NCBI RefSeq assembly: GCF_014596525.1
Contig: NZ_MSJP01000105.1
Coordinates: forward strand, 62,001-126,000
DNA: 64,000 nucleotides
Direction: 5' to 3'
Source of the DNA: Streptomyces sp. CBMA291
GTDB lineage: Bacteria > Actinomycetota > Actinomycetes > Streptomycetales > Streptomycetaceae
The position numbers and the translations under genes are program-made. Of the stretch, positions 33,326 to 41,986 are shown one piece after another. Below the pieces are notes generated by a model. That model did no database searches. It saw only the letters and a program-made list of their open reading frames with translations, and was not told where the DNA came from. Within the stretch, counting starts at the first letter, position 1; the number at the start of each line of letters is the position of its first letter.

Positions 33326-34681
33326 TCAGGCGGGCAGGAAGCGGGCCAGGACCGCTTCCAGGGCCTCCGCCCACGCGTCGGCCTCGGCCGCCCGGCGGCC
33401 GGTGACCTCGCAGGCGTAGCTCTCGCCGCCGTACAGGACGACGGTGACCCGCAGCCGGCGGCCGCGCCCGGTCCGCTCGTGCCGTACGGCCCCGATCTCC
33501 TCCCAGCCGAACTCCGCTTCCTCGCCGAGGAGATGGAGCCGGACTCCGGAGCCGTCCACGACGACCCCGCACTCCCGGTCGGCCACCGAGAACTCCGGCA
33601 CCGGCGGCGGGGCGGTCGGCTGCGGGGGCACGAGGGGAGGCGGCGGGACGAGCGCCGGGAGGACGTCCGGGGCCGGGTCCGGGAGCGGCGCCGGGAGCCC
33701 GGCCGGGGCCGCCGGGAGCGCCGGGACCCGCGCGGCGAAGCCCTCGGGGACCGCGTCCTGGACGTCGTACGCGCCGGAGGCACCGGAGACCCCGGAGACC
33801 CCGCTCTGGGCGCCGTACGCCTCCGGCACCGCGTCCCGTACGCCGGAGGAGACCGGCACCGGCACCGAAGCCGGAGCCCGCGTCGGCGCCGGAGCCCGCG
33901 TCGGCGTCCTCTCCGTGAGCGCGTCCAGGATCTCCTCCGGAGTGGGCCGGTCGGACGGGGACTTGGCGAGGCAGCGGGCCACGAGTCCGCGCAGGGGCTC
34001 CGGTACGGACTCCAGGTCGGGGGCCTCGTGCACGGCCCGGTACATGAGTCCCATCGGCGTGCCCGAGCCGAAGGGGCGGCCGCCCGTCGCGGCGACGAGC
34101 ACGGCGCCCAGGGCGAAGACGTCGGTGGCGCCGGTGACCTCCTCGCCGAGCGCCTGTTCGGGGGCGAGGTAGCCGGGGGTGCCGAAGGCCGCGCCGGTGG
34201 CGGTGAGCCGGGTCGACTCGACCGCGCGGGCGATGCCGAAGTCCAGGACCCGGGGCCCGTCGGGGGCCATGACGATGTTGCCGGGCTTGAGGTCGCGGTG
34301 GACCAGACCGCAGGCGTGGATGGCCGCCAGGGCCTCCGCGAGGGCCGCGCCGAGGGCGCGCAGCCGCGCCTCGTCCATCGGGCCCTCGGCGGTCACCAGG
34401 GCGGCGAGGGTGGGGCCCGGGACGTAGGCGGTGGCGAGCCAGGGCGGTTCGCCTTCGGGGTCGGCGTCGACGACCTGCGCGGTGTGGAAGCCGCCGACCC
34501 GCCGGGCGGCGGCGACCTCGGCGCGGAAACGGGCGCGGAAGTCGGGGTCGGCGGCGAGTTCCGGCCTCGCCACCTTGACGGCGACGGCGCGCCCGCCACG
34601 CGACCGGGCCAGATAGACGGTCCCCATGCCGCCTTCGCCTAGCTTGTGTTCGATGACGTATCCGCCGATGAAGGTCCCCAC
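33326..34681 (-). CDS. Soluble Ser/Thr protein kinase with a PH-like C-terminal domain
   Basis: A 451-residue Hanks-type kinase. Kinase landmarks: GEGGMGTVY (glycine loop), AVKVARPE (Lys), GLVHRDLKPGNIV (catalytic loop), DFGIA, and GTPGYLAPEQ. The kinase domain ends near residue 265. A Pro/Ala/Val-rich linker of about 110 residues with short repeats (SGVSGVSGASGAYD) follows. The last 85 residues (EFSVADRECGVVVDGSGVRLHLLGEEAEFGWEEIGAV onward) look like a PH-like beta domain. There is no transmembrane helix, unlike many PknB proteins, so it is probably cytoplasmic. The start ATG faces the carboxypeptidase gene across about 115 bases. Confidence 0.92.
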   Translation of the reverse strand: MGTFIGGYVIEHKLGEGGMGTVYLARSRGGRAVAVKVARPELAADPDFRARFRAEVAAARRVGGFHTAQVVDADPEGEPPWLATAYVPGPTLAALVTAEGPMDEARLRALGAALAEALAAIHACGLVHRDLKPGNIVMAPDGPRVLDFGIARAVESTRLTATGAAFGTPGYLAPEQALGEEVTGATDVFALGAVLVAATGGRPFGSGTPMGLMYRAVHEAPDLESVPEPLRGLVARCLAKSPSDRPTPEEILDALTERTPTRAPAPTRAPASVPVPVSSGVRDAVPEAYGAQSGVSGVSGASGAYDVQDAVPEGFAARVPALPAAPAGLPAPLPDPAPDVLPALVPPPPLVPPQPTAPPPVPEFSVADRECGVVVDGSGVRLHLLGEEAEFGWEEIGAVRHERTGRGRRLRVTVVLYGGESYACEVTGRRAAEADAWAEALEAVLARFLPA

Positions 34682-34796
34682 GGGGCCAGTATGGCCGAAC
34701 CCTCCACCTTGATTTGTTCATGACATGGCCGCACCATGTGGCCGGACCCCCGCACGCATCGGTCGCACACCCCACACTCCCCACCCAGGAGACAGC

Positions 34797-36149
34797 ATGC
34801 GACGTCCCCTCCGCCCCAGGAGAGCCGCCGGCCTCGCGGCGCTCGTGGCGCTCGCCCTCGCGGCGCCCCTCTCCGCCCTCTCCACACCCGCCGGGGCCGA
34901 CCCGGCGCCGCCCGCCGCCCGTATCGCCTCCGGCGCCGAGCAGACCATCCGGCAGTACGAGGTCGCCGGTCCCGCCACCCCGGAGGCCCGTACCGCGCTC
35001 GCCGCCCTCGGGGTCTCCGTCGACGAGGTCGACGCCCGCTCGGTGGTGGTCAGCGCCGACACCGCGCAGCTGAGGCGGATCCGGGCCCTCGGCTACCGGG
35101 TCACCGCCCTTCCCGGGCCCCCCGACCGGGGCGTGGCGGGCGCCTCCGCCCTCGGTCCGCTCGACTTCCCCGCCGCCGACGCGAAGTACCACAACGTCGC
35201 GGAGGCGAACGCGGAGATCGACCAGCGGATCGCCCAGTACCCGACCCTCATGAGCAAGCGGGTCATCGGGAAGTCGTACGAAGGCCGGGACATCATCGCC
35301 GTCAAGGTCAGCGACAACGTCGCCACCGACGAGAACGAGCCCGAGGTCCTCTTCACCCACCACCAGCACGCCCGCGAGCACCTCACCGTCGAGATGGCCC
35401 TCTACCTGCTGCGCGAACTGGGCGCCGGATACGGCACCGACCCCCGGATCACCAGCATGGTGAACGGGCGCGAGATCTGGATCGTCCCCGACCTCAACCC
35501 GGACGGCGGCGAGTACGACATCGCGACCGGCTCCTACCGCAGCTGGCGCAAGAACCGGCAGCCCAACTCCGGCTCCTCCTACCTCGGCACCGACCTCAAC
35601 CGGAACTGGAACTTCAAGTGGGGCTGCTGCGGCGGCTCCTCCACCTCCAAGAGTTCCGAGACCTACCGGGGTCCGGCCGCCGAGTCCGCGCCCGAGGTGA
35701 AGGTCGTCGCCGACTTCGTACGTTCCCGGGTGGTCGGCGGGAAGCAGCAGATCACCGCGGCCATCGACTTCCACACCTACAGCGAGCTGGTGCTCTGGCC
35801 CTTCGGCTGGACGACCGCGGACACCGCGACGGGCATGACCCAGGACGACCGGGACGCCTTCGCGAAGGTCGGCACGAGCATGGCCGCGAGCAACGGCTAC
35901 ACGCCCGAGCAGTCGAGCGACCTGTACATCACGGACGGGTCGATCGACGACTGGCTGTGGGGCAACCAGAAGATCTTCGCCTACACCTTCGAGATGTACC
36001 CGACCTCGACCGCCGGGGGCGGTTTCTACCCGCCCGACGAGGTCATCGAGCGGGAGACCGCCCGCAACCGGGACGCCGTCCTCCAGCTCCTGGAGAACGC
36101 GGACTGCATGTACCGCTCGATCGGCAAGCAGGCCCAGTACTGCGCCTGA
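34797..36149 (+). CDS. Secreted zinc carboxypeptidase, M14 family
   Basis: A 450-residue exported metallopeptidase that removes C-terminal residues from peptides. Residues 1-34 form a signal peptide (RRAAGLAALVALALAAPLSAL with a GADPA cleavage region). A propeptide-like segment of about 85 residues follows. Zinc ligands are H-x-x-E in HHQHAREHLTVE and a later His in IDFHTYSELVLWPF. The catalytic Glu is in FAYTFEMYP, and RSWRKNRQP plus LNRNWNFKW give the substrate Arg residues. CC and C residues suggest disulfides. AGGAGA site before the ATG. A strong terminator follows. Confidence 0.94.
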   Translation: MRRPLRPRRAAGLAALVALALAAPLSALSTPAGADPAPPAARIASGAEQTIRQYEVAGPATPEARTALAALGVSVDEVDARSVVVSADTAQLRRIRALGYRVTALPGPPDRGVAGASALGPLDFPAADAKYHNVAEANAEIDQRIAQYPTLMSKRVIGKSYEGRDIIAVKVSDNVATDENEPEVLFTHHQHAREHLTVEMALYLLRELGAGYGTDPRITSMVNGREIWIVPDLNPDGGEYDIATGSYRSWRKNRQPNSGSSYLGTDLNRNWNFKWGCCGGSSTSKSSETYRGPAAESAPEVKVVADFVRSRVVGGKQQITAAIDFHTYSELVLWPFGWTTADTATGMTQDDRDAFAKVGTSMAASNGYTPEQSSDLYITDGSIDDWLWGNQKIFAYTFEMYPTSTAGGGFYPPDEVIERETARNRDAVLQLLENADCMYRSIGKQAQYCA

Positions 36150-36165
36150 CGGGCCGTGGACGGAC

Positions 36166-36202
36166 GAGGGCGCCCCGGCCGGATTCCGGCCGGGGCGCCC
36201 TC
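36166..36202. terminator. Bidirectional terminator, 17-bp stem
   Basis: GAGGGCGCCCCGGCCGG and its complement flank a three-base loop, between the convergent carboxypeptidase and RidA genes. Confidence 0.85.
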
Positions 36203-36220
36203 CTCGCGCGGGGTCGGGGT

Positions 36221-36631
36221 TCAGCCCAGGACGGCGAGGGCGTCGATCTCGATGAGCAGGCCCGCCGGGAGGCCGACGTAGACGGTCGTACGGGCGGAGG
36301 CGGGCGCCTTGAGGCCCTGCTCCTCGAAGTACTGGTTGTAGATCTCGTTCATCTCGGCGAAGTGGTCCACGTCCGTCAGGTAGACGCGCGTCATCATCAC
36401 GTCGTCCCAGCTCGCGCCGCCCTCCTCCAGGATCGCCTTGACGTTGGCGAAGGTCTGGAGGGTCTGCTCGCGCAGGGTCGGGCCCGCGACGGTCGGGGCC
36501 TGGCCCTCGACGGCGGGCAGGAAGCCGACCTGGCCCGCCACCTGGAGGATGTTGCCCTTCCGCACGCCGTGCGAGAACTTCGCGGGCGGGGCGGTGTGGG
36601 TGGCGGGGGTGATCGCGGTCTTCTCGCTCAT
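36221..36631 (-). CDS. RidA family reactive-intermediate deaminase
   Basis: A 136-residue RidA/YjgF/UK114 protein that hydrolyses reactive enamine and imine products of PLP enzymes. The family end ASARTTVYVGLPAGLLIEIDALA includes the catalytic Arg. Its ATG overlaps the IclR stop (ATGA). In this module it would clean up the dehydroamino acids released by the D-amino-acid deaminase encoded nearby on the other strand. Confidence 0.93.
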   Translation of the reverse strand: MSEKTAITPATHTAPPAKFSHGVRKGNILQVAGQVGFLPAVEGQAPTVAGPTLREQTLQTFANVKAILEEGGASWDDVMMTRVYLTDVDHFAEMNEIYNQYFEEQGLKAPASARTTVYVGLPAGLLIEIDALAVLG

Positions 36632-37389
36632 GCGGTGTCCTTGGTCGGGGCGGTGCCGGAGTACTCGCGGCTGATGGCGTCCGCGGTGCGGCGCACCTGC
36701 GGGAGGAGGGTGAGGAGTTCCTCGGCGGTGACGACGACATTGGGCGCCGAGACCGACATCGCGGCGACGACCCGCCCGTCGGCGCCGCGGATGGGCGCGG
36801 CCACACAGTTGATGGACTCCTCGTGGCCGCCGAGATCGGTGGCCCAGCCCTGTTCGCGTACGGTCGCCAGCTCCTTGAGGAAGGCGGCGGCGTTCGGGGT
36901 CGAACGGGGCGTGTACGGGGGGTATTCGAGCTTCGCGGCGATGGCGCGGCGCTCGGGCTCGGGCAGGTCGGCGAGGAGCAGCTTGGCGACGGCGGCCACG
37001 GTGATCGCGACGGGCTTGCCGATGCGCGAGTACATCCGGACCGGGTAGCGGCTGTCGACCTTGTCGATGTAGAGGACCTCGCCCTCCTCGTGGACCGCGA
37101 GGTGCACGGTGTGCCCGATGCGCTCGTTGAGCGCGGTCAGGTACGGGTGGGCGATCTCGCGGATGTCGAGGTTCTCCACGGCTTCCTGGGCGAGGGCGAA
37201 GAGCCGGGCGCCGAGCCGGTAGCGCTGGTCCTGCTGCCGGTGCACGAGCCCGTGTTCGTGGAGGGTACGCAGCAGGCGCAGGGCCGTGGACTTGTGGACG
37301 CCGAGGGCCTCGGCGACCTGCCCGAGGTCGGCGGGGCCCTGGGCGAGCAGCGGCAGGATGCTGAGGGCCCGGTCGACGGTCTGGCTCAT
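36628..37389 (-). CDS. IclR family regulator of the D-amino-acid module
   Basis: A 253-residue regulator. The N-terminal winged helix (SQTVDRALSILPLLAQGPADLGQVAEALGVHKSTALRLLRTL) is followed by the IclR ligand domain with GHTVHLAVHEEGEVLYIDKV and the conserved CVAAPIRGADGRVVAAMSVSAP. Its start overlaps the sugar kinase stop and its stop overlaps the RidA start, so the three are one tightly coupled operon. A perfect palindrome in the divergent promoter is its likely operator. Confidence 0.93.
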   Translation of the reverse strand: MSQTVDRALSILPLLAQGPADLGQVAEALGVHKSTALRLLRTLHEHGLVHRQQDQRYRLGARLFALAQEAVENLDIREIAHPYLTALNERIGHTVHLAVHEEGEVLYIDKVDSRYPVRMYSRIGKPVAITVAAVAKLLLADLPEPERRAIAAKLEYPPYTPRSTPNAAAFLKELATVREQGWATDLGGHEESINCVAAPIRGADGRVVAAMSVSAPNVVVTAEELLTLLPQVRRTADAISREYSGTAPTKDTA

Positions 37390-38810
37390 GGCGTGCGTAC
37401 CTCCTGGTCGTCCCCGGTCCAGCCGGGGCCGAGGTGAAGTGTGCCCCAGGCCGTGTCGTCGAGTGCGGCCAGCCGGTCGGCGTGGGCGCGGCGGGGCGGG
37501 TCCGCGAGGTCGCCGGGGACGGTGAGGGCGGCGGCGGCCATGAGGTGTCCGTGCCGGATCGCGGCCCGGGTGCCGAGCCCGCGCAGGGTCGCGGAGAGGA
37601 ACCCGGCGGCGAAGGCGTCCCCGGCTCCGACGGGGGCGACGACGTCGACGCGGGGGGCGGGGACGCGGACGACGACGGGCTCCCCGCCGTCGGCGGCGCC
37701 GGTCCGGTCGACGGCGAGCGCGCCGTGCTCGCCGAGCTTGACGACGAGCACGGTGGGCTCGGGGAGGGCCGCCACGACGGCCTCGGGGTCCGGCAGGCCC
37801 CACACCTGGGCGGCCTCGTCGGCGCCGACGAAGACGAGGTCGGCGCGGCGGGCGAGGTCGAGGAGGACGGGCCCCGCCTCGGCCGGGCCGCCGGGCCAGA
37901 GCGTGGGCCGGTAGTTGAGGTCGAAGGAGACGAGCGGGCGGCCCGGCCGGGGCGCGGTGAGTTCGCGCATCAGGGCCAGACAGTCGGCGGAGAGGGCGGC
38001 GGTGATGCCGGAGAGGTGCAGGATCCGGCCGTCGGCGACGGAGTCGTACGGGACGGTGTCCGGCGACATCGCGGAGGCGGCGGACCCGGCCCGGTAGTAG
38101 GCGACCTCGTGGGCGTCGGTGGCCCGGTCGGCGGCGGTGCGGAAGTAGATGCCGGTCGGCCGGCGCGGGTCGCGTCCCACGGCCCGCACGTCGACGCCCC
38201 GGGCGGCGATGGCCTCGACGAGGTGGTCGCCGAAGCCGTCCCGCCCGACCCGCCCGACCCAGCGGACCCGGTGCCCGGCGGCGGCGAGGGCACAGGCCAC
38301 GTTGGACTCGGCGCCGCCGATCGCGCGGGTGAACGCGGGCACGTCGGCGAGGCGCCCCGGCCGCGTGGGCAGGAACGTCACCATGGACTCGCCGAGACAG
38401 ACGACGTCGGGGGTGGTGGGGGTGTCGGGGGTGTTGGGAACGGTGGGGATGGCGGGAACGGTGCCGGTGACGGACGGGGCCGCCACTCGCGCCGGTTCGC
38501 CACCCCCCGCCGGGGCCGCCACCCGCGCCGGACCCTCGCTCCCCGCCGGGGCAAGCGCCCTCTCCGGACCCTCGCTCCCCGCCGGAGCCGTCACCCCGGC
38601 CACGCCCTCGCTCCCCGCCAGGCTCGCCGTCACAGTCGACTCCTCGATCCCGGTCAGACTCGCCGTCACGGTCGGCCCCCCGCTCCCCGCCAGGCTCGCC
38701 GTCACGGTCGGCCCCCCGCTCCCGGCTGCCGCCGGTCTGTCGCCCGGCGTCCCGGGACCCCCCTTCCGAGCCGTGTTCCGGCTCGGTTCCGTGGGCGTGT
38801 GTCCGCTCAC
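37386..38810 (-). CDS. PfkB/ribokinase family sugar kinase (2-keto-3-deoxygluconate kinase-like) with repetitive N-terminal extension
   Basis: The kinase domain starts near residue 140 (VVCLGESMVTF) and has the PfkB signatures GGAESNVACALAAAGHRVRWVGRVGRDGFG and, near the end, VVAPVGAGDAFAAGFLSA with the catalytic Asp. KDG kinases fit best. About 135 residues precede it, made of short repeats such as GSEGPERALAPAGSEGP and GGPTVTASLAGS. These match no domain and are encoded by a GC-rich tandem repeat. Either the protein has an odd leader, or the true start lies inside. A GTG after GGGGAG supports the long form; a GTG in ARVAAPSVTG is an alternative. It is the first gene of the kinase-IclR-RidA operon. 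Confidence 0.82.
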   Translation of the reverse strand: MSGHTPTEPSRNTARKGGPGTPGDRPAAAGSGGPTVTASLAGSGGPTVTASLTGIEESTVTASLAGSEGVAGVTAPAGSEGPERALAPAGSEGPARVAAPAGGGEPARVAAPSVTGTVPAIPTVPNTPDTPTTPDVVCLGESMVTFLPTRPGRLADVPAFTRAIGGAESNVACALAAAGHRVRWVGRVGRDGFGDHLVEAIAARGVDVRAVGRDPRRPTGIYFRTAADRATDAHEVAYYRAGSAASAMSPDTVPYDSVADGRILHLSGITAALSADCLALMRELTAPRPGRPLVSFDLNYRPTLWPGGPAEAGPVLLDLARRADLVFVGADEAAQVWGLPDPEAVVAALPEPTVLVVKLGEHGALAVDRTGAADGGEPVVVRVPAPRVDVVAPVGAGDAFAAGFLSATLRGLGTRAAIRHGHLMAAAALTVPGDLADPPRRAHADRLAALDDTAWGTLHLGPGWTGDDQEVRTP

Positions 38811-38900
38811 TCTCGGGCTCCCCGTGGTTCGACCGCTCCGGATTCCATTGACCCGGCCTCGGCCCGGATGTTAGACAGCCATGAGCAAAATGCGCAATGA

Positions 38901-38921
38901 GTGTTGCACACTCTGCAACAC
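38901..38921. promoter_or_regulatory. Palindromic operator, D-amino-acid deaminase promoter
   Basis: GTGTTGCA-n5-TGCAACAC is a perfect 21-base palindrome 17 bases before the deaminase start, in the gap shared with the kinase-IclR-RidA operon. It is the likely IclR-family binding site. Confidence 0.7.
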
Positions 38922-38938
38922 CATGACGAGGAGGCCTC

Positions 38939-40204
38939 ATGCCCGACCTGGCGAACGAGCGCGTCGACCACCGCTTCAAGGCCCTGCCCCCGGACGCCGA
39001 GGGCCTGACCGTCGGCCAGCTCTCCGCCCAGCGGCGCAACCTCTTCACCGGCGGCTTCACCACCCCCGTCCTGGCCCTCTCCGCCGAGTCCGTCGAGCAC
39101 AACCTGCGGCTTCTGGAGACGTACGCCGACCGCCACGGCCTCGCCTTCGCCCCGCACGGCAAGACGTCCATGGCCCCCCAGCTGTTCGACCGGCAGCTGG
39201 CGCACGGCGCCTGGGGCATCACCGCCGCCGTGCCCCACCAGGCCCGTGTCTACCGGGCGCACGGCATCGCCCGGATCTTCCTCGCCAACGAACTCGTCGA
39301 CGCCGTCGCGCTGCGCTGGCTGGCCGCCGAACTCGCCGCCGACCCGGACTTCCGCTTCGTCTGCTACGTCGACTCCGTGCGCGGGGTGGAGCTGATGGAC
39401 GAGGCCCTGCGCGGCGCCGGGGCGACCCGCCCGGTGGACGTCGTCGTGGAGCTGGGCGCGGGCGAGGGGGCCCGTACCGGGGCGCGTACCGAGGCGGAGT
39501 GCGCGGCGGTGGCCGACGCGGTCGCCGCCACCGGCACGCTCCGGCTCGTCGGCGTCGCCGGATACGAGGGCGAGGTGCCGGACGCCGACCCCGAGCGGGT
39601 ACGGGCCTGGCTGCGCCGGCTGACCGCCCTCGCCGCCGCCTTCGACGCGGCGGGCCGTTTCGGCCCGGCGGTCGGCGAGATCGTGGTCAGCGCGGGCGGC
39701 AGCGCCTGGTTCGACGCGGTCGCCGAGGTCTTCGCGGAGCTGCCCGAGCTGTCCCTGCCGGTCCTGCGGCTGCTGCGCTCGGGCGCGTACGTCTCCCACG
39801 ACGACGGGCACTACCGGGAGCTGACCCCCTTCAACCGGGTCCCCGACGAGGGCGCCCTTGAGCCCGCGTTCCGGCTCTGGTCGCAGGTGGTCTCCCGGCC
39901 CTCGCCCGGTCAGGCGTTCACCAACGCGGGCAAGCGCGACGCCGCCTACGACCTGCACCTGCCCGAGGCGCAGGTGGTCCGCGACGGGCGGACCGGCGAG
40001 ATCCGCCCCGCCGACGGCATCACGGTCACGGGTCTTTCCGACCAGCACGCCTGGGTACGGACCGGGGAGGGCGCCGATCTGGAGGTCGGCGACTGGCTGG
40101 GCATGGGCCTCTCGCACCCGTGCACGTCCTTCGACAAGTGGCAGCTGATCCCGCTGGTGGAGGCGGACGGCACGGTCGTCGACTACGTCCGCACCTTCTT
40201 CTGA
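38939..40204 (+). CDS. PLP-dependent D-amino-acid deaminase (D-serine dehydratase/D-threonine aldolase-like, type III fold)
   Basis: A 421-residue enzyme with an alanine-racemase-like N-terminal barrel. Lys in FAPHGKTSMAPQ is the pyridoxal phosphate anchor. The C-terminal domain carries the H-x-C pair (SHPCTSFDKW) that binds metal in D-serine dehydratases of this fold. It should convert D-amino acids into 2-oxo acids and ammonia, or cleave D-3-hydroxy amino acids. ATG start after an AGGAGG site. It is followed 53 bases later by the D-aminoacylase gene and faces the kinase-IclR-RidA operon. Confidence 0.9.
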   Translation: MPDLANERVDHRFKALPPDAEGLTVGQLSAQRRNLFTGGFTTPVLALSAESVEHNLRLLETYADRHGLAFAPHGKTSMAPQLFDRQLAHGAWGITAAVPHQARVYRAHGIARIFLANELVDAVALRWLAAELAADPDFRFVCYVDSVRGVELMDEALRGAGATRPVDVVVELGAGEGARTGARTEAECAAVADAVAATGTLRLVGVAGYEGEVPDADPERVRAWLRRLTALAAAFDAAGRFGPAVGEIVVSAGGSAWFDAVAEVFAELPELSLPVLRLLRSGAYVSHDDGHYRELTPFNRVPDEGALEPAFRLWSQVVSRPSPGQAFTNAGKRDAAYDLHLPEAQVVRDGRTGEIRPADGITVTGLSDQHAWVRTGEGADLEVGDWLGMGLSHPCTSFDKWQLIPLVEADGTVVDYVRTFF

Positions 40205-40257
40205 GCGGCCCGGGAACGACAGCGGAAACGGCAGCAGGAACGGACAGGAGTACCCCC

Positions 40258-41850
40258 ATGGACCTCGTCTTCCGTGACGCGGAGGTCGTCGACGGCACCG
40301 GAGCGCCCTCGTACCGCGCCGACGTGGGCGTCGAGGACGGCAGGATCGTCTCGATCGTGCGGGAGGCGGCGGCAGCGGGCTGTCAGCGCCCCACCGCCCG
40401 GCGCACGGTGGACGCCGAGGGCCTCGTCCTGGCCCCCGGCTTCATCGACATGCACGCCCACAGCGATCTGGCGCTGCTGCGCGACCCGGAGCACCTGGCG
40501 AAGGCGGCGCAGGGCGTGACCCTGGAAGTCCTCGGCCAGGACGGACTGTCGTACGCCCCGGTGGACGACCGCACCCTCGCCGAGGTGCGGAAGGCGATCA
40601 CCGGCTGGAACGGCTCCGGGGACGACGTCGACTTCGACTGGCGCTCGGTCGGCGAGTACCTCGACCGGCTGGACCGGGGGCACGGCGGGCGGGGCATCGC
40701 GGTCAACGCCGCCTATCTCGTCCCGCAGGGCACGGTCAGGATGCTCGCGGTCGGCTGGGAGGACCGGCCGGCCACCGGCGCCGAGCTGGACCGGATGCGA
40801 CGGCTTGTCGCCGAGGGTCTGGAGCAGGGCGCGGTCGGCATGTCGTCGGGCCTGACCTACACCCCGGGGATGTACGCGCCGGACGCCGAGCTGACCGAGC
40901 TGTGCCGGGTCGTGGCCGGGTACGGCGGCTACTACTGCCCGCACCACCGCTCGTACGGGGCGGGGGCGCTGCGGGCGTACGAGGAGATGGTCCGGCTGAC
41001 CAGGGAGGCGGGCTGCGCCCTGCACCTGGCCCACGCCACGATGAACTTCGCGGAGAACGAGGGCCGGGCGCCGGAGCTGCTCGCGCTGCTCGACGCGGCC
41101 ATCGACGCGGGCGCGGACATCAGCCTGGACACGTATCCGTACACGCCCGGCTGTACGACCCTGGTGGCGCTGCTGCCGAGCTGGGCGGGCGAGGGCGGCC
41201 CCGAGGCGGTCCTGGCCCGGCTGCGGGACGACACGGAGGCCGAGCGCATCCGGCACCATCTGGAGGTCGTCGGCTCGGACGGCTGCCACGGGGTGCCGGT
41301 CGACTGGGACACGATCGAGATCTCGGGGGTGACGGAACCGGGGCTCGCCCCGTACGTGGGCCGCCGGGTGGACGGCTGGGCGACGGCCCGCAGGCTCCTC
41401 CTGGAGGACCGGCTCGGCTCGACGATCCTCCAGCACGTGGGCCATGAGGAGAACGTCCGGACGATCATGCGGCACCGGGCGCACACCGGCGGTTCGGACG
41501 GCATCCTCCAGGGCACGAAGCCGCATCCGCGCGCGTACGGCACCTTCCCCCGGTACCTCGGCCGGTACGTACGCGAGCTGGGCGTCCTCTCCCTCGAAGA
41601 GTGCGTGGCGCATCTGACCGGCCGCCCGGCGGCCCGGCTGCGGCTCCAGGACCGGGGCAGGATCCGCGAGGGGTACGTGGCCGACCTGGTGCTCTTCGAC
41701 CCGGAGACGGTCGGCGCGGGCTCGACGTACGAGTCCCCCAGAACCCTGCCGACGGGCATCCCGCACGTCCTGGTCGACGGCCGCTTCGTGATGGAGGACG
41801 GCCACCGCACGGACGCCCTCGCGGGAAGGTCGATCCGAAGGGGCCGGTAG
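40258..41850 (+). CDS. N-acyl-D-amino-acid deacylase (D-aminoacylase)
   Basis: A 530-residue amidohydrolase that removes acyl groups from N-acyl-D-amino acids. Metal ligands: GFIDMHAHSD (H-x-H), a PHHRSY and LAHATMNFAENEG later in the barrel, and LQHVGHEENV. The C-terminal return to the small beta domain (GYVADLVLFDP, PHVLVDGRFVMEDG) is typical. AGGAG site before the ATG. It probably supplies free D-amino acids to the deaminase before it. Together with the RidA and IclR genes this is a salvage pathway for D-amino-acid derivatives, perhaps from cell walls or peptides. Confidence 0.94.
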   Translation: MDLVFRDAEVVDGTGAPSYRADVGVEDGRIVSIVREAAAAGCQRPTARRTVDAEGLVLAPGFIDMHAHSDLALLRDPEHLAKAAQGVTLEVLGQDGLSYAPVDDRTLAEVRKAITGWNGSGDDVDFDWRSVGEYLDRLDRGHGGRGIAVNAAYLVPQGTVRMLAVGWEDRPATGAELDRMRRLVAEGLEQGAVGMSSGLTYTPGMYAPDAELTELCRVVAGYGGYYCPHHRSYGAGALRAYEEMVRLTREAGCALHLAHATMNFAENEGRAPELLALLDAAIDAGADISLDTYPYTPGCTTLVALLPSWAGEGGPEAVLARLRDDTEAERIRHHLEVVGSDGCHGVPVDWDTIEISGVTEPGLAPYVGRRVDGWATARRLLLEDRLGSTILQHVGHEENVRTIMRHRAHTGGSDGILQGTKPHPRAYGTFPRYLGRYVRELGVLSLEECVAHLTGRPAARLRLQDRGRIREGYVADLVLFDPETVGAGSTYESPRTLPTGIPHVLVDGRFVMEDGHRTDALAGRSIRRGR

Positions 41851-41986
41851 GACGCCTGACGCCGGGCTGGGGGTACGGGCCCGGCCCGGAGGGTCCTGGG
41901 GGCGGAGGGTCCTGGGGCGGGAGGCCCTGGGGGCGGGGGGTACGGGCCCCGAGCCCCATGAGCCCAGGCTCGTGAGCGGGCAGGGC

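Noticed and set aside
33057..36806. A very long open frame (over 1,200 codons) on the minus strand across the kinase, carboxypeptidase and RidA region
   Set aside because: It runs antisense or out of frame through three well-supported genes, is Pro/Arg/Gly-rich, and has no domain. Long false frames are common in such GC-rich DNA.
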